Assembly: GCF_000758925.1 (NCBI RefSeq)
Contig: NZ_JRNC01000026.1
Span: 1-64,000, forward strand
Direction: 5' to 3'
Length of the DNA: 64,000 bases
Source: Prevotella sp. S7-1-8
Lineage (GTDB): Bacteria; Bacteroidota; Bacteroidia; Bacteroidales; Bacteroidaceae
Part shown: one piece after another, positions 54,024 to 63,613 of the stretch
Layout of the letters: the number at the start of each line of letters is the position of its first letter
Numbering within the stretch: the first letter of the stretch is position 1
Notes under the pieces: model-generated
Seen by the model: only the letters and a program-made list of their open reading frames with translations
Told to the model about the DNA's origin: nothing
Databases searched by the model: none
Position numbers and translations under genes: made by a program

Positions 54024-56078
54024 CTATTTGATAAGTTCTACGCTGCGTTTTAAGAATTTGTCTAACGCCTCGCCCTTAAGCATACCGTTTTGCAAAAGGG
54101 CCAAATCTATCAACTGATGCACGATGCCATTGCCCTTGGCATAATCCGCGAGTATCCCGTTGCGTTTGTCTCGCTGCTCATTGGCGGCTTTCTCCGTCTT
54201 CCGTACATCGTCTTTCTCCTCTTGCGATATTTCCTCCGGTTTTTTCTTGTCTTGACTTTGGCGAAGTGCCGCAAGACGAGCCTCCAAGCCCTTCAGCTCG
54301 CTATCAACAGGTTTCAAACTGTCGGCTGTGGCCTTGTTGGCATTGTCCAACACATTTTTCACCAAGTGGTGATCGGCATTTAACACCACGGTGTAGCTGT
54401 CGGGCATCTGGCCATAGAAGCTCATGCCGGGTTGAAATTGGCTCATCTCTTTCATACGACGCATGTACTCGCTCTGCGTGATAATTACTGGCGAGGCACT
54501 CTCTCCAAGCGACTCCACCTCTACGTTGAAATTGGCTTTGTCCATCTTAGGCATTTGAGAGCGGAACAACTCTGACAAATTGTCACGATCCGCTTGCTCC
54601 ATTTTTGTCTTGTTGGCGTCTTCTTTCACGATGAGACGGTCTATGATGTCTCCGTCAACTCTACTGAAACGCGACTTCTCAAATTTTTGCTCCAATAGGT
54701 TGATCATAGGAACCTCAAGCTGGCCATCAAACAACAAGACGTTGTATCCCTTGTTTTTAGCATTGGAGATATATGTATACAGATCGTCCTTGTTGGTGGC
54801 GTACAGGTAGATCAAATCACCATTCTTGTCGGTCTGCTCGCTCTTAATAAGCGTTTTGTAGTCGTCATAAGTGAAGAAATTGCCATCAACGTCTTTAAAC
54901 AACGCGAAATCTTTGGCGCGATCGTAAAAGTCTTCTTGCGACAGCATGCCATAATGGATGAACAATTTCAAGTCATTCCATTTAGACTCGAAGTCCTTGC
55001 GGTCGGCCTTGAATATTTGTTGCAGGCGGTCGGCCACTTTCTTGGTGATATATGTGGATATTTTTTTCACATTGGCATCGCTCTGCAAATAGCTCCGGCT
55101 GACGTTCAACGGAATGTCAGGAGAATCGATAACGCCATGAAGCAAGGTCAAGAAATCTGGCACTATATTCTCAACTTGGTCAGTTACGAACACTTGGTTG
55201 CAATAGAGCTGTATCTTGTTGCGCTGCAACTCAATGGTATTCTGCACCCGTGGGAAATAAAGAATGCCTGTGAGATGGAACGGAAAGTCCACATTAAGAT
55301 GTATCCAGAACAACGGCTCGTCTTGCATGGGATAGAGCGTGCGATAGAACTCCTTGTAATCTTCGTCCTTGAGCGTGGCCGGCGTCTTGGTCCACAGTGG
55401 CTCAACGTTGTTTATAATGTTGTCCTCTTCGGTTTCAACCTGCTTGCCATCTTTCCACTCGGTTTTCTTGCCAAACGCCACTGGCACAGCCATGAACTTA
55501 CAATACTTGTTAAGCAATTGCTCTATGCGACTTTTTTCGAGAAACTCTTTGCAATCGTCGGCGACATGCAGCACAATATCCGTGCCACGATCGGCCTTGT
55601 CAGCGTCTTCAATGGTGTACGAAGGCGAGCCGTCGCAGCTCCATTTCACGGCTTTGGCTCCCGCTTGATAACTCTTGGTGATGATATCCACGCGGTCGGA
55701 AACCATAAAGCAGGAGTAGAAACCCAATCCAAAATGACCTATAATCGCGTTAGCCTCATCCTTGTATTTGTCAAGAAAATCAGTAACGCCGGAGAATGCT
55801 ATCTGGTTGATATACTTGTCTATTTCGTCAGCGGTCATACCAATGCCACGGTCCCTAAAAGTCAGTGTCTTTGCCTTTGGGTCCAAAATTACGTGTATCG
55901 TGATATCGCCTTTTTCTCCTTTAAAGTCACCTTTTTGAGCGAGCGTGTTAAGTTTTTGGGTGGCATCGACCGCGTTGGCCACCATCTCCCTCAAAAAAAT
56001 CTCATGGTCTGAATAGAGAAACTTTTTGATAACGGGGAAAATATTCTCTGTCGTAACCCCAATATTACCAGTTTTCAT
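54024..56078 (-). CDS. htpG: molecular chaperone HtpG (Hsp90)
   Basis: This 684-aa bacterial Hsp90 has the N-terminal GHKL ATPase domain (EIFLREMVANAVDATQKLN, DRGIGMTADEIDKYINQIAF, GHFGLGFYSCFMV), the middle domain with the catalytic-loop region DIPLNVSRSYLQSD, and the C-terminal dimerisation domain. An acidic/basic insert KPEEISQEEKDDVRKTEKAA near residue 620 is usual in Bacteroidetes. No TAnnTTTG box is obvious upstream, so it may use a stress-specific promoter. Confidence 0.96.
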   Translation of the reverse strand: MKTGNIGVTTENIFPVIKKFLYSDHEIFLREMVANAVDATQKLNTLAQKGDFKGEKGDITIHVILDPKAKTLTFRDRGIGMTADEIDKYINQIAFSGVTDFLDKYKDEANAIIGHFGLGFYSCFMVSDRVDIITKSYQAGAKAVKWSCDGSPSYTIEDADKADRGTDIVLHVADDCKEFLEKSRIEQLLNKYCKFMAVPVAFGKKTEWKDGKQVETEEDNIINNVEPLWTKTPATLKDEDYKEFYRTLYPMQDEPLFWIHLNVDFPFHLTGILYFPRVQNTIELQRNKIQLYCNQVFVTDQVENIVPDFLTLLHGVIDSPDIPLNVSRSYLQSDANVKKISTYITKKVADRLQQIFKADRKDFESKWNDLKLFIHYGMLSQEDFYDRAKDFALFKDVDGNFFTYDDYKTLIKSEQTDKNGDLIYLYATNKDDLYTYISNAKNKGYNVLLFDGQLEVPMINLLEQKFEKSRFSRVDGDIIDRLIVKEDANKTKMEQADRDNLSELFRSQMPKMDKANFNVEVESLGESASPVIITQSEYMRRMKEMSQFQPGMSFYGQMPDSYTVVLNADHHLVKNVLDNANKATADSLKPVDSELKGLEARLAALRQSQDKKKPEEISQEEKDDVRKTEKAANEQRDKRNGILADYAKGNGIVHQLIDLALLQNGMLKGEALDKFLKRSVELIK

Positions 56079-56412
56079 ACGTATATAATTTATTCTTTAT
56101 CCACCCGATAGTTTGCAAAAAACATGCCAAACACTTTTCGCCCCAGTCCGTAGCGAATTGCAAGCCCTATGATAACAAATCCCCATATTGCAGTTTTTTA
56201 TTGTTTGGGCATATACTTTATTGTGACTTTAGTCTTATTAGACAGAAGTTATGCTAATTAACTATTCCACTCGTCAGCATACGTTTTGCCATTTCTCATA
56301 GGTTGGCCAACCCAACTGTGTCAAGCCGTTTTTCTGTTATGCCTTAACCTTGGTTGTCGAGACATGGTTTCTTGTCGCATCTCGACGATAGGGAACTCGC
56401 CGCAACGCAGAG
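56079..56412. other. intergenic stretch upstream of htpG
   Basis: The stretch should contain the htpG promoter, but I could not place it. There is no gene I recognise. Relics of the adjacent transposase may extend into it. Confidence 0.4.
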
Positions 56413-56690
56413 TTACATAGTCTCGAATCTTTCTCTATGCATAATGGCCGATTGCAACAACGTCTACGCCAAGTATGCTATCGGAATGGTCCTTTTCTCG
56501 CGGATATTGCGCTGGGCAAGGCATACAAGCCTGCAAAGCGCGGTGTCTGTCGGAAAGACGCCATTGGTCTTTATGATTTAACGAACTTGACGGTGGCAAC
56601 CATCCATGGTATTGTCGGCGTAGATGATCTAACGGATGGACGTGGTTTGTTGAAAAGAACAGTTCATCAATCCCCAAAATTCCGTTTGGA
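56413..56690 (-). pseudogene. IS256/Mutator-type transposase remnant
   Basis: One minus-strand frame, interrupted by three in-frame stops, reads SIR-stop-IIYADNTMDGCHRQVR-stop-IIKTNGVFPTDTALCRLVCL then AQRNIREKRTIPIAYLA-stop-TLLQSAIM. This matches the C-terminal signature of IS256-family transposases ('[41 protein letters not shown]...KKWTMPI...QLAI'). The enzyme is dead. Terminal repeats were not found. Relics of the middle domain may extend toward 56880, but I could not confirm them. Confidence 0.75.
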
Positions 56691-56988
56691 GTTGCCTACG
56701 CATCTACCATTAGGCGATTGTCGCTTGCAGGTTTGGTCATGGCATGATGGCTCTCTGTCTCACGCCCTTTAGCGGCTTTAGGGAAGTACGCAAATAGTTG
56801 AAGGGAAGACACGTCCTTGCCAAACGATGGCTTTTCAGGCCCGAAACGCTCTTCCGCGGCTGACAATATCTTTGCGCTCTCTTTGGCGTCATTGTACTAA
56901 TTATATCACGCTGCACAAAACTAAGAAATTATAAATTTGTTGTTATGGTGTATGACACAATTCAAATGACAACCTTTAGCATGGGTAA

Positions 56989-58101
56989 CTATCGTAAAGG
57001 ATTCCACCCTTGAGCCGTAATATCAAACTCTTCCCCATCTCTCGAAACAAGGCGTGTTCCCAAAGCCTCTTTTGTGATATAACCTATTTGTTTGATACCA
57101 TGCTCCTCCAATTCGTTCAACTTGTTATGATCGCCTATAGAACATGTGAACAAGAGTTCATAATCCTCACCGCCATTCATGGCCGCCGTGATAACGTTCA
57201 TGTTCAATTCCTCTGCCATCACAGCCGTTTGATAGTCTATAGGGATGTTTTTTTCATAAACACGACAACCACAATGGCTCTGCTTGCAAATGTGTATAAG
57301 TTCAGAACTTAACCCATCCGATATGTCCATCATGGCCGTTGGCTGTATGTTGTGCTCTCGTAGGAGATTAATGATATCTCCCCGAGCCTCGGGTTTAAGC
57401 TGCCGTTGCAACAAATATTCCCTACCGGCAAAATCAGGCTGGAAACTCGCTAATTGCGCACCCTGTTCTTGCAGATGCTTCACCAACGCATCGTTCCCTT
57501 CTTGTTTGGCCTTGCGAATTTTTTTGTTCAAGTCATCAACTTGGTGATAATAGACGGTTTTCTCCCGCTCCAGGAGTTGCAAACCCATATAAGCAGCCCC
57601 AAGGTCGCCTGTAACACAAATAAGATCAGACTCTTTTGCGCCGTTCCGGTAGACTATGTCGCACTTTCGCGCTTCACCCACGCAGGTGATGCTGATAGCC
57701 AAACCTGTGAACGAGGATGTAGTGTCGCCCCCCACAATATCTACGTTCCATTTGTCACAAGCCCCTTTAAGCCCCCTGTAGAAATCTTCGATATCCTCTA
57801 CCTTAAATCGTTTGCCTACGGCCAATGAGACCGTCATCTGTCGTGGCGTGCCGTTCATGGCGAAAACATCCGAAATGTTTTCAACGGCAGCTTTGTACCC
57901 TAACTCCAGCATGGTGATATAAGTGAGGTCAAAGTGAACGCCCTCCATGAGCATATCTGTCGTGACAAGAACCTCTGTATCGGGATAGTGCATCACGGCG
58001 CAATCATCTCCAACACCATAAACAGAAGACTTGTTTCTTAAGGTAATGTCTTTGGTGATATGGTCAATAAGCCCAAACTCACCGAGTTTTGATATTTCCA
58101 T
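56989..58101 (-). CDS. thiL: thiamine-monophosphate kinase
   Basis: ThiL phosphorylates thiamine monophosphate to the diphosphate cofactor. The 370-aa protein starts MEISKLGEFGLIDHIT. It has the Mg/ATP site VYGVGDDCAVMHYPDTEVLV, the LMEGVHFDLTYI motif, VDIVGGDTTSSFTGLAISIT and AMMDISDGLSSELIHIC, then NGGEDYELLFT. An unusual extra coiled-coil-like segment (about residues 190-235, YYHQVDDLNKKIRKAKQEGN onward) makes it longer than common forms. The upstream 26 codons are excluded from the gene. It follows the nucleoside phosphorylase by 113 nt. Confidence 0.93.
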   Translation of the reverse strand: MEISKLGEFGLIDHITKDITLRNKSSVYGVGDDCAVMHYPDTEVLVTTDMLMEGVHFDLTYITMLELGYKAAVENISDVFAMNGTPRQMTVSLAVGKRFKVEDIEDFYRGLKGACDKWNVDIVGGDTTSSFTGLAISITCVGEARKCDIVYRNGAKESDLICVTGDLGAAYMGLQLLEREKTVYYHQVDDLNKKIRKAKQEGNDALVKHLQEQGAQLASFQPDFAGREYLLQRQLKPEARGDIINLLREHNIQPTAMMDISDGLSSELIHICKQSHCGCRVYEKNIPIDYQTAVMAEELNMNVITAAMNGGEDYELLFTCSIGDHNKLNELEEHGIKQIGYITKEALGTRLVSRDGEEFDITAQGWNPLR

Positions 58102-58214
58102 TGAAAAAAATAAGTGAAAGAATGAAGTGAAAATATGAACAAGACATGGGAAAATAACATCTTGGAAGCATGCCGCCATCCAAAATTACATTTCCCCATC
58201 CATGTTTATATCAG

Positions 58215-59024
58215 CTATGACCGGCTGATCATCTCGCGCATGATCTCCGTCATTTTGGGCTGAGCGGCATTGGCCGCTTCTTGCACTTCTTCATGACTAA
58301 CTTCCACGGGGACGTCGAAGCCTCCCAAATCGGTGATTATACTTACTCCAAACACTTTTATGCCAGTGTGGCGCGCCACAATAACCTCCGGCACGGTAGA
58401 CATGCCAACGGCATCGCCACCAAGGATATGGAACATGCGGTATTCAGCCGGCGTCTCAAACGTAGGCCCTTGAACGCCCACGTATACACCATGCTGCAAC
58501 TTGATGCCTTTCTCTTTAGCGATACCATCTGCCATTTCCACTAATTTCTTGTCGTAAGGTTGGTGCATGTCCGGAAATCTCGGGCCTGTGGGAAGATTAG
58601 GCCCATGCAATGGATGCTCTGGGAAGAAGTTGATATGATCAGTAATGACCATCAAGTCGCCAATGCTAAAATTTGGGTTCATGCCACCAGCCGCATTGCT
58701 TACGAAGAGCGTATCGATACCAAGCTCATGCATGACACGCTCAGGAAATGTTACCTCTTTCATGGAGTATCCCTCATAAAAGTGGAAGCGTCCTTTCATG
58801 GCCATGATATCCTTTCCACCCAATTTGCCAAAAATCAGCTTGCCATCATGCCCCTCAACGGTAGACACGGGGAAGTTGGGGATGTCTTTGTAAGAAAACT
58901 CATAGGTGTCAGTTATCTCTGAAGCTAATTGTCCTAAACCTGTCCCCAGAATGATTGCGGTCTTGGGGTTTGTTCTCATCCTTTGTCTTAACCAGGATGC
59001 TGTTTCTTGAATTTTTGCGTACAT
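58215..59024 (-). CDS. punA: purine nucleoside phosphorylase (class I, trimeric type)
   Basis: This 269-aa enzyme cleaves inosine and guanosine with phosphate to give the base and ribose-1-phosphate. Motifs: AIILGTGLGQLASEI (phosphate loop), FPVSTVEGHDGKLIFGKLGG, MKGRFHFYEGYSM, VSNAAGGMNPNFSIGDLMVI, and GPTFETPAEYRM with the GDAVGMSTVPEVIVARH segment. The start is firm because MYAKIQETASWLRQ aligns with the family N-terminus. As a result the first 116 nt overlap the end of lpxK in another frame. Confidence 0.95.
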   Translation of the reverse strand: MYAKIQETASWLRQRMRTNPKTAIILGTGLGQLASEITDTYEFSYKDIPNFPVSTVEGHDGKLIFGKLGGKDIMAMKGRFHFYEGYSMKEVTFPERVMHELGIDTLFVSNAAGGMNPNFSIGDLMVITDHINFFPEHPLHGPNLPTGPRFPDMHQPYDKKLVEMADGIAKEKGIKLQHGVYVGVQGPTFETPAEYRMFHILGGDAVGMSTVPEVIVARHTGIKVFGVSIITDLGGFDVPVEVSHEEVQEAANAAQPKMTEIMREMISRS

Positions 59025-60108
59025 AGCCTATTATTTTAGTGTTAAAAGCCTCTTCTTGTCCTTGCAAGAACTTCACCTTAATGGGAAGAGCGTATATATG
59101 CGCTTTCACTTCTGGCGAAAGTCCATCCGTATTAATCAATCGCGAGGCGTCTTTTTCTGTTGTAATAACTAATTTAGGTGAGGGCAAATTATCAAATGTC
59201 ACGTTTATCAAGTCGACATCTTTCGGCGTGAAAAAATGATGATCGCCAAATTTCAACGATGTGATAGTGCGACATCTGGCACGCAAGTCGTTCTCCATCT
59301 GTTCCGGCGAAGCGATGCCGGTGACTTGCAATACATTTTTTTTAGAAAGGAAAGCCAAAGGTTTTTGTTTGTTCGCATTGACAGGATCGGCACAATCCGC
59401 GAAAACAGGTTGCGGCCAATCATAGTCAACACACGTAAAAAACAAATCTTGGTAAGGGAAAAGATTCATGGCCTTGGTTAGCACCCTAAACTCCATTGGC
59501 TTTAAATCCTTGGGGCATTTGGTCACGATAACCATGTCCGCCCTGTTTTTTCCTTTCAAAGGTTCGCGCAGGCGGCCAGCCGGCAACAATTTGTCATAAA
59601 TGATAAGTCGATGATAATCCACCAATAAAATGTTAATACCCGGATTCACATACCTATGTTGGTAGGCGTCGTCAAGCACTATTACATCCACGTCATTGGT
59701 CTCCGGATCTGTCATAAGCCGGTTGATACCGTTGCAACGACTCCTGTCCACAGCCATGTATATGTCATCAAACTTCCGCTTCATTTGCCATGGTTCGTCG
59801 CCAATGTCATTTAAGGGCGTATCCCCATGGGCCAAAACATATCCATGGCTTTTGCGTTTATAGCCACGCGACAACACGCCAACCTTTGCGATATCCCTAA
59901 GCAATCTCACAATATATTCCACATGGGGCGTCTTGCCCGAGCCACCTACCGTTATATTTCCTACGGAGATTACTGGGATATCGAACGATCGTTGTCTGAG
60001 AACGCCTATCTCAAAAAGATAGTTTCGCACGCCTACGCCTATGCCGTAAAGCCAACTCAGTGGCAACAGCCAATCGTTAATTTTGATAAGATCGCCCTCT
60101 GTGCGCAT
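58909..60108 (-). CDS. lpxK: tetraacyldisaccharide 4'-kinase
   Basis: LpxK phosphorylates the lipid A disaccharide at the 4' position on the inner membrane. The 399-aa protein has WLLPLSWLYGIGVGVRNYLF at the membrane-facing N-terminus, the P-loop VGNITVGGSGKTPHVEYIV near residue 47, VLSRGYKRKSHGYVL and VIVLDDAYQHRYVNPGINIL. The tail after FNTKIIGYV runs about 38 residues into the purine nucleoside phosphorylase gene. A -7 box TAATTTTG precedes it, so the lpxK-nucleoside phosphorylase-thiL part can be transcribed without sppA. Confidence 0.94.
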   Translation of the reverse strand: MRTEGDLIKINDWLLPLSWLYGIGVGVRNYLFEIGVLRQRSFDIPVISVGNITVGGSGKTPHVEYIVRLLRDIAKVGVLSRGYKRKSHGYVLAHGDTPLNDIGDEPWQMKRKFDDIYMAVDRSRCNGINRLMTDPETNDVDVIVLDDAYQHRYVNPGINILLVDYHRLIIYDKLLPAGRLREPLKGKNRADMVIVTKCPKDLKPMEFRVLTKAMNLFPYQDLFFTCVDYDWPQPVFADCADPVNANKQKPLAFLSKKNVLQVTGIASPEQMENDLRARCRTITSLKFGDHHFFTPKDVDLINVTFDNLPSPKLVITTEKDASRLINTDGLSPEVKAHIYALPIKVKFLQGQEEAFNTKIIGYVRKNSRNSILVKTKDENKPQDRNHSGDRFRTISFRDN

Positions 60109-60139
60109 GTTTGATATGCAGTGCTTTGTAAAAAATGAC

Positions 60140-60147
60140 CAAAATTA
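60140..60147 (-). promoter_or_regulatory. -7 box TAATTTTG of lpxK
   Basis: Minus-strand TAATTTTG, 31 nt before the lpxK ATG, within the 216-nt gap after sppA. Confidence 0.55.
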
Positions 60148-60324
60148 AACCTTAAGTTTATCTTACCTTCTTTTCACGTTGCCTTCATCTTGACAGCGTT
60201 TCTTCGTCGCTCTAACGCTTTTCGTCTGTCATGTTACTGACGACATTCACGCTTCAAGGTGAAAATTTCAACAGAGCAACAGGCACGGATACGATAACCA
60301 TGAATTTTATGAACGCCCTACCTG

Positions 60325-62091
60325 TCATTTCAGCTTGATGAAGAAAGGCATCCGGGCCTGTAATTCACTCTGTGCCTCTGCCGTTTGCATGAGCATGAAT
60401 GGCTCATAGAATATACCCAACGCGCTTCTTATTTTGTCATTGAGCAAGTTGTCTCCCTTTGTCTCCGCTACATCCATAAACTGTTCTGTTATACTGGCCG
60501 GTGCGGGATAGTCCGCCGTGTAATAACTTTTCACCTTGGCCAACTGCGCCGCCTTGGCCACAGCTTTGTCCAAGCCTCCCAAGCCGTCTACCAATCCCAA
60601 CTTGATGGCGTCGCAACCCAGAAACACATGTCCTTGGGCGTTGGCCTCCACTTTGTCCATCGACATGTGCCTACCTTTTGCCACACGACTTTTAAACAAC
60701 ATGTACCCGCGATCCAAATAGGTTTGCAAAAGCCCCAACTGTTCGCCAGTGATGGGTTTGAAACCACCAAAGGTGCTGTTACGATTGGTTTTCACCTCGT
60801 CATATTTTATGCCAATCTTTTGCGTCATCAGCTCGGAGAAATCCGGTATTATCCCAAATATGCCGATGCTGCCAGTAATTGTGGTAGGTTCCGCATAGAT
60901 GTAATTGGCTCCGCAGCTGATATAATAACCACCAGAGGCAGCGGCGCCACTCATCGAAACGACCACGGGCTTTTTAGCTTTGAGCTGTTCCACCTGATGC
61001 CATATCTGCTCAGAGGCATAAGCGGATCCACCGCCGGTGTTCACCCTGAGCACCACTGCTTTCACATTGTCGTCATCGGCGAGCGCCGCCAAATCCCTGC
61101 ACACATCTTTGCCCACGATACAGTGCTGTCCCTTGAAAATGTTTTGCGGCACCCTATCGTCAATGATTTCACCGTAAGCGTAATACACAGCTATCTCATC
61201 TCCCTCGGATTTATCGGGCACATTCATCATCGCATCGACCGAGATTTGATTGATTTCGTCATCCTTGTCTATCCTCAACATCTTCTTTACGACATCTTTC
61301 ACTTGGTTATCATAAAGCAAACCGTCAACAAGTTTGTATTTCACCATGTTTTTGGGGTCATCAAAAGATATGAGACGGTCAGCGTATTCTCCGAGCGTTT
61401 TTACGCTGATTCCACGACTTTGGCTTACAGCCAGACACATCGTACGCCACCAGCCATTAATATATCGCTCCGCTTGCTCACGACTGGGTTTACTCATGTG
61501 ATCCTCGGTGTATGTCTCTGTGGCGCTCTTGTATTTTCCACATTTCACGGGTATCATCTTAATGCCAATCTTGGCATATGCGTCTTTAACGAAAGCCAAC
61601 TGCCCACCAATGCCGCGCCAATCTATGGCGCCCTGCGGATTCATGTAGATTTTGTTAGCCACGGAGCATAAATAATAGCATTGCTGAGAATACACCTCTC
61701 CATAGGCCACTATCCATTTGCCGGTTTTCTTGAAATCGGCGAGCGCGGCGCGCAGTTCCTCCAGCTGCGCCATGTCAGCTTGCAAAAAACCCGCGTTGAG
61801 AAAAATTCCCTTGACACGCTTGTTGTCCTTGGCCTTTTTTATGGCAGAGAGTGTCTCACGCATGCCCACAGCGTCAGTTCCCACCAACATGGTTTTGAAG
61901 TTGCCGTCGCCCTGCTCCTCCATGACGCCATTGAGATCCAACACCAAAACCGAATTGTCTTTCACTTTTTGGGTGGCTTCTGCCGAAGCAACCATGCCCA
62001 CCAAACCCATCATTCCCAATGCCGTGAGAATTATACCAAAAACAAATAGGCCAACAATGGTCGCGCCCACATACTTAACGAAGTCTTTCAT
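60325..62091 (-). CDS. sppA: signal peptide peptidase SppA (protease IV), long form
   Basis: SppA degrades cleaved signal peptides in the inner membrane. The 588-aa protein has one N-terminal membrane helix (FVKYVGATIVGLFVFGIILT) and two tandem peptidase S49 domains. The general-base Lys is likely in MIPVKCGKYKSATETYTEDH, in the first domain. The nucleophile Ser lies in VVSMSGAAASGGYYISCGA, in the second domain. This matches the E. coli arrangement. ATG 62091 is chosen because the 83 upstream codons precede the membrane anchor. It has its own -7 box. Confidence 0.94.
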   Translation of the reverse strand: MKDFVKYVGATIVGLFVFGIILTALGMMGLVGMVASAEATQKVKDNSVLVLDLNGVMEEQGDGNFKTMLVGTDAVGMRETLSAIKKAKDNKRVKGIFLNAGFLQADMAQLEELRAALADFKKTGKWIVAYGEVYSQQCYYLCSVANKIYMNPQGAIDWRGIGGQLAFVKDAYAKIGIKMIPVKCGKYKSATETYTEDHMSKPSREQAERYINGWWRTMCLAVSQSRGISVKTLGEYADRLISFDDPKNMVKYKLVDGLLYDNQVKDVVKKMLRIDKDDEINQISVDAMMNVPDKSEGDEIAVYYAYGEIIDDRVPQNIFKGQHCIVGKDVCRDLAALADDDNVKAVVLRVNTGGGSAYASEQIWHQVEQLKAKKPVVVSMSGAAASGGYYISCGANYIYAEPTTITGSIGIFGIIPDFSELMTQKIGIKYDEVKTNRNSTFGGFKPITGEQLGLLQTYLDRGYMLFKSRVAKGRHMSMDKVEANAQGHVFLGCDAIKLGLVDGLGGLDKAVAKAAQLAKVKSYYTADYPAPASITEQFMDVAETKGDNLLNDKIRSALGIFYEPFMLMQTAEAQSELQARMPFFIKLK

Positions 62092-62130
62092 CTGCTTGGC
62101 AATGTCGTTTTTAAAAGTTGATATTTGATG

Positions 62131-62138
62131 CAAATATA
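62131..62138 (-). promoter_or_regulatory. -7 box TATATTTG of sppA
   Basis: Minus-strand TATATTTG, 39 nt before the sppA ATG, in the gap shared with the divergent SDR gene. Confidence 0.6.
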
Positions 62139-62193
62139 CTGTGTTTTTTTTAAAGTTACGTGCGTTTTGCTTGTTTTTCTTATGGCAATTGTC

Positions 62194-62201
62194 TATTTTT
62201 G
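62194..62201 (+). promoter_or_regulatory. -7 box TATTTTTG immediately before the SDR gene
   Basis: TATTTTTG followed by C ends 4 nt before the ATG at 62206. The predicted transcription start therefore coincides with the start codon. Confidence 0.5.
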
Positions 62202-62205
62202 CCGC

Positions 62206-62934
62206 ATGAAACGAAAAGCGATAGTAATGGGCGCCAGTTCCGGATTGGGACGCGAAGTCGCCATCAGGCTGCTCCGGGACGGATGGACGGTAGCCGTGGC
62301 GGCACGTAGAATGGATGCGTTGCGAACCATACAAGTACATGGAAAGAGCGCTCCCATCGCGGCATGTATAGACGTGACAAACGAAAACGCAGCCAGCGAG
62401 CTACGGTCCTTGATCGAGAAGACAGGTGGCGTGGACCTGTATTTTCACGTGTCGGGCGTTGGAAAGAAAAACACGCAACTTGACCCGGCGATAGAGTTAA
62501 ACACCGTTCAGACCAACGCCGTGGGCTTCACGCGAATGGTAGGCGAAGCCTTCAGGTGGATGGCAAGCCATGACGGTGGGCACATTGCGGTGATATCAAG
62601 CGTGGCCGGCACGCGTGGCTTAGGGCCGGCGCCAAGCTACAGCGCCACCAAGGCTTTCCAAAACAATTATATCCAAGCGTTGGAGCAACTCTCTTACGCG
62701 CGCAAACTGAATGTTAGGTTCACGGACATCCGGCCCGGCTTTGTGGACACAGACCTTATACGTGGCACACATTATCCAATGACCATGACCATCGACGAGG
62801 CGGCAGACGAGATGATGGCAGCCGTGAGCCATGGCATGCACGTCAGGGTGATAGATTGGAAATGGCGAATTGCCGTTGGCACTTGGCGTCTCATACCTCG
62901 ATTTATTTGGCGAAGACTCCAGTTGGCCAAGTAG
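62206..62934 (+). CDS. short-chain dehydrogenase/reductase
   Basis: This 242-aa NAD(P)-dependent oxidoreductase has the cofactor motif AIVMGASSGLGREVAIRLL (TGxxxGxG type), CIDVTNENA, the Ser-Tyr-Lys catalytic set as ISSVAGTRGLGPAPSYSATK, and IRPGFVDTDL. The C-terminus RRLQLAK and preceding hydrophobic WRLIPRFIWRR may touch the membrane. The substrate is unknown. ATG 62206 is chosen because it starts the Rossmann fold. The frame is open for 27 more codons upstream, but the promoter lies within them. Confidence 0.9.
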   Translation: MKRKAIVMGASSGLGREVAIRLLRDGWTVAVAARRMDALRTIQVHGKSAPIAACIDVTNENAASELRSLIEKTGGVDLYFHVSGVGKKNTQLDPAIELNTVQTNAVGFTRMVGEAFRWMASHDGGHIAVISSVAGTRGLGPAPSYSATKAFQNNYIQALEQLSYARKLNVRFTDIRPGFVDTDLIRGTHYPMTMTIDEAADEMMAAVSHGMHVRVIDWKWRIAVGTWRLIPRFIWRRLQLAK

Positions 62935-63139
62935 GGAGCAAGCGCAATCCATTGCCATTCTTAAACATGCAGGCCGTTCAAGCCAAAGTTTTGACAGAAG
63001 TGCGACGCAGGCTGGATTAACAGGACGCAATGCGCAACCCGACGAAACGAGACGCGTCGAAGTGGACAAGAAAGACAGCGCGAGCGAGACTGGTGGCGCA
63101 TTGTTAAATTTGGAAACAGAAAATTCTATCGAGGATGTT

Positions 63140-63613
63140 TCAAGGAACAATCTTGAAACGAATGCGATAAGTCATCTTTGATTGATCCCAATTGGTTCCA
63201 ATAATTTCAAATCTACCAATCTGCCCGGTAGAGCGAACGTGTTTTCCCATGGCGAGGCACGCGCCAAGGTCGCCAACTTTTACACATTTGAAAGTATCAG
63301 CGTTTTCGTTGGGCAACCTTTCAAAACTCTCCGCGCCGCGCGATTCTTTACGATCAACATACACGTAGGTGACCGGCATATCCTCGGAAATAAGCTCATT
63401 CATCCGTCCCTCAATGTTTTTTTCCTCTTTCTTGTCTGGTTTGCGATTAAGGACAAAACTCATATTGCTCTTCTTGCGCTCAAGTCGGGAATTACCCGAA
63501 CATTCGCAACCAAACATAGACACCATCACTTGGCTGAGCAGATACCCAGCCGTCTGCGCGGGCGGAAAATCGCCATGGCCATCCATGTTGGACAAGTATG
63601 CGCGGTCTTCCAT
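63140..63613 (-). CDS. hypothetical protein (157 aa)
   Basis: I do not recognise this protein. The C-terminal half is hydrophilic and compact (MSFVLNRKPDKKEEKNIEGR onward, later VTYVYVDRKESRGAESFERL and GDLGACLAMGKHVRSTGQIG), ending in a beta-rich QSKMTYRIRFKIVP. The ATG 63613 follows the amylase stop codon directly (TAAATG), which suggests translational coupling. ATG 63463, which starts at MSFVLN, is an alternative and better matches the compact part. Two similar-looking Lys/Glu-rich segments suggest a small cytosolic protein. Confidence 0.5.
   Translation of the reverse strand: MEDRAYLSNMDGHGDFPPAQTAGYLLSQVMVSMFGCECSGNSRLERKKSNMSFVLNRKPDKKEEKNIEGRMNELISEDMPVTYVYVDRKESRGAESFERLPNENADTFKCVKVGDLGACLAMGKHVRSTGQIGRFEIIGTNWDQSKMTYRIRFKIVP

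Noticed and set aside
62870-63181. Plus-strand open frame after the SDR gene
   Set aside because: It overlaps the SDR end, has low-complexity composition and resembles no protein.
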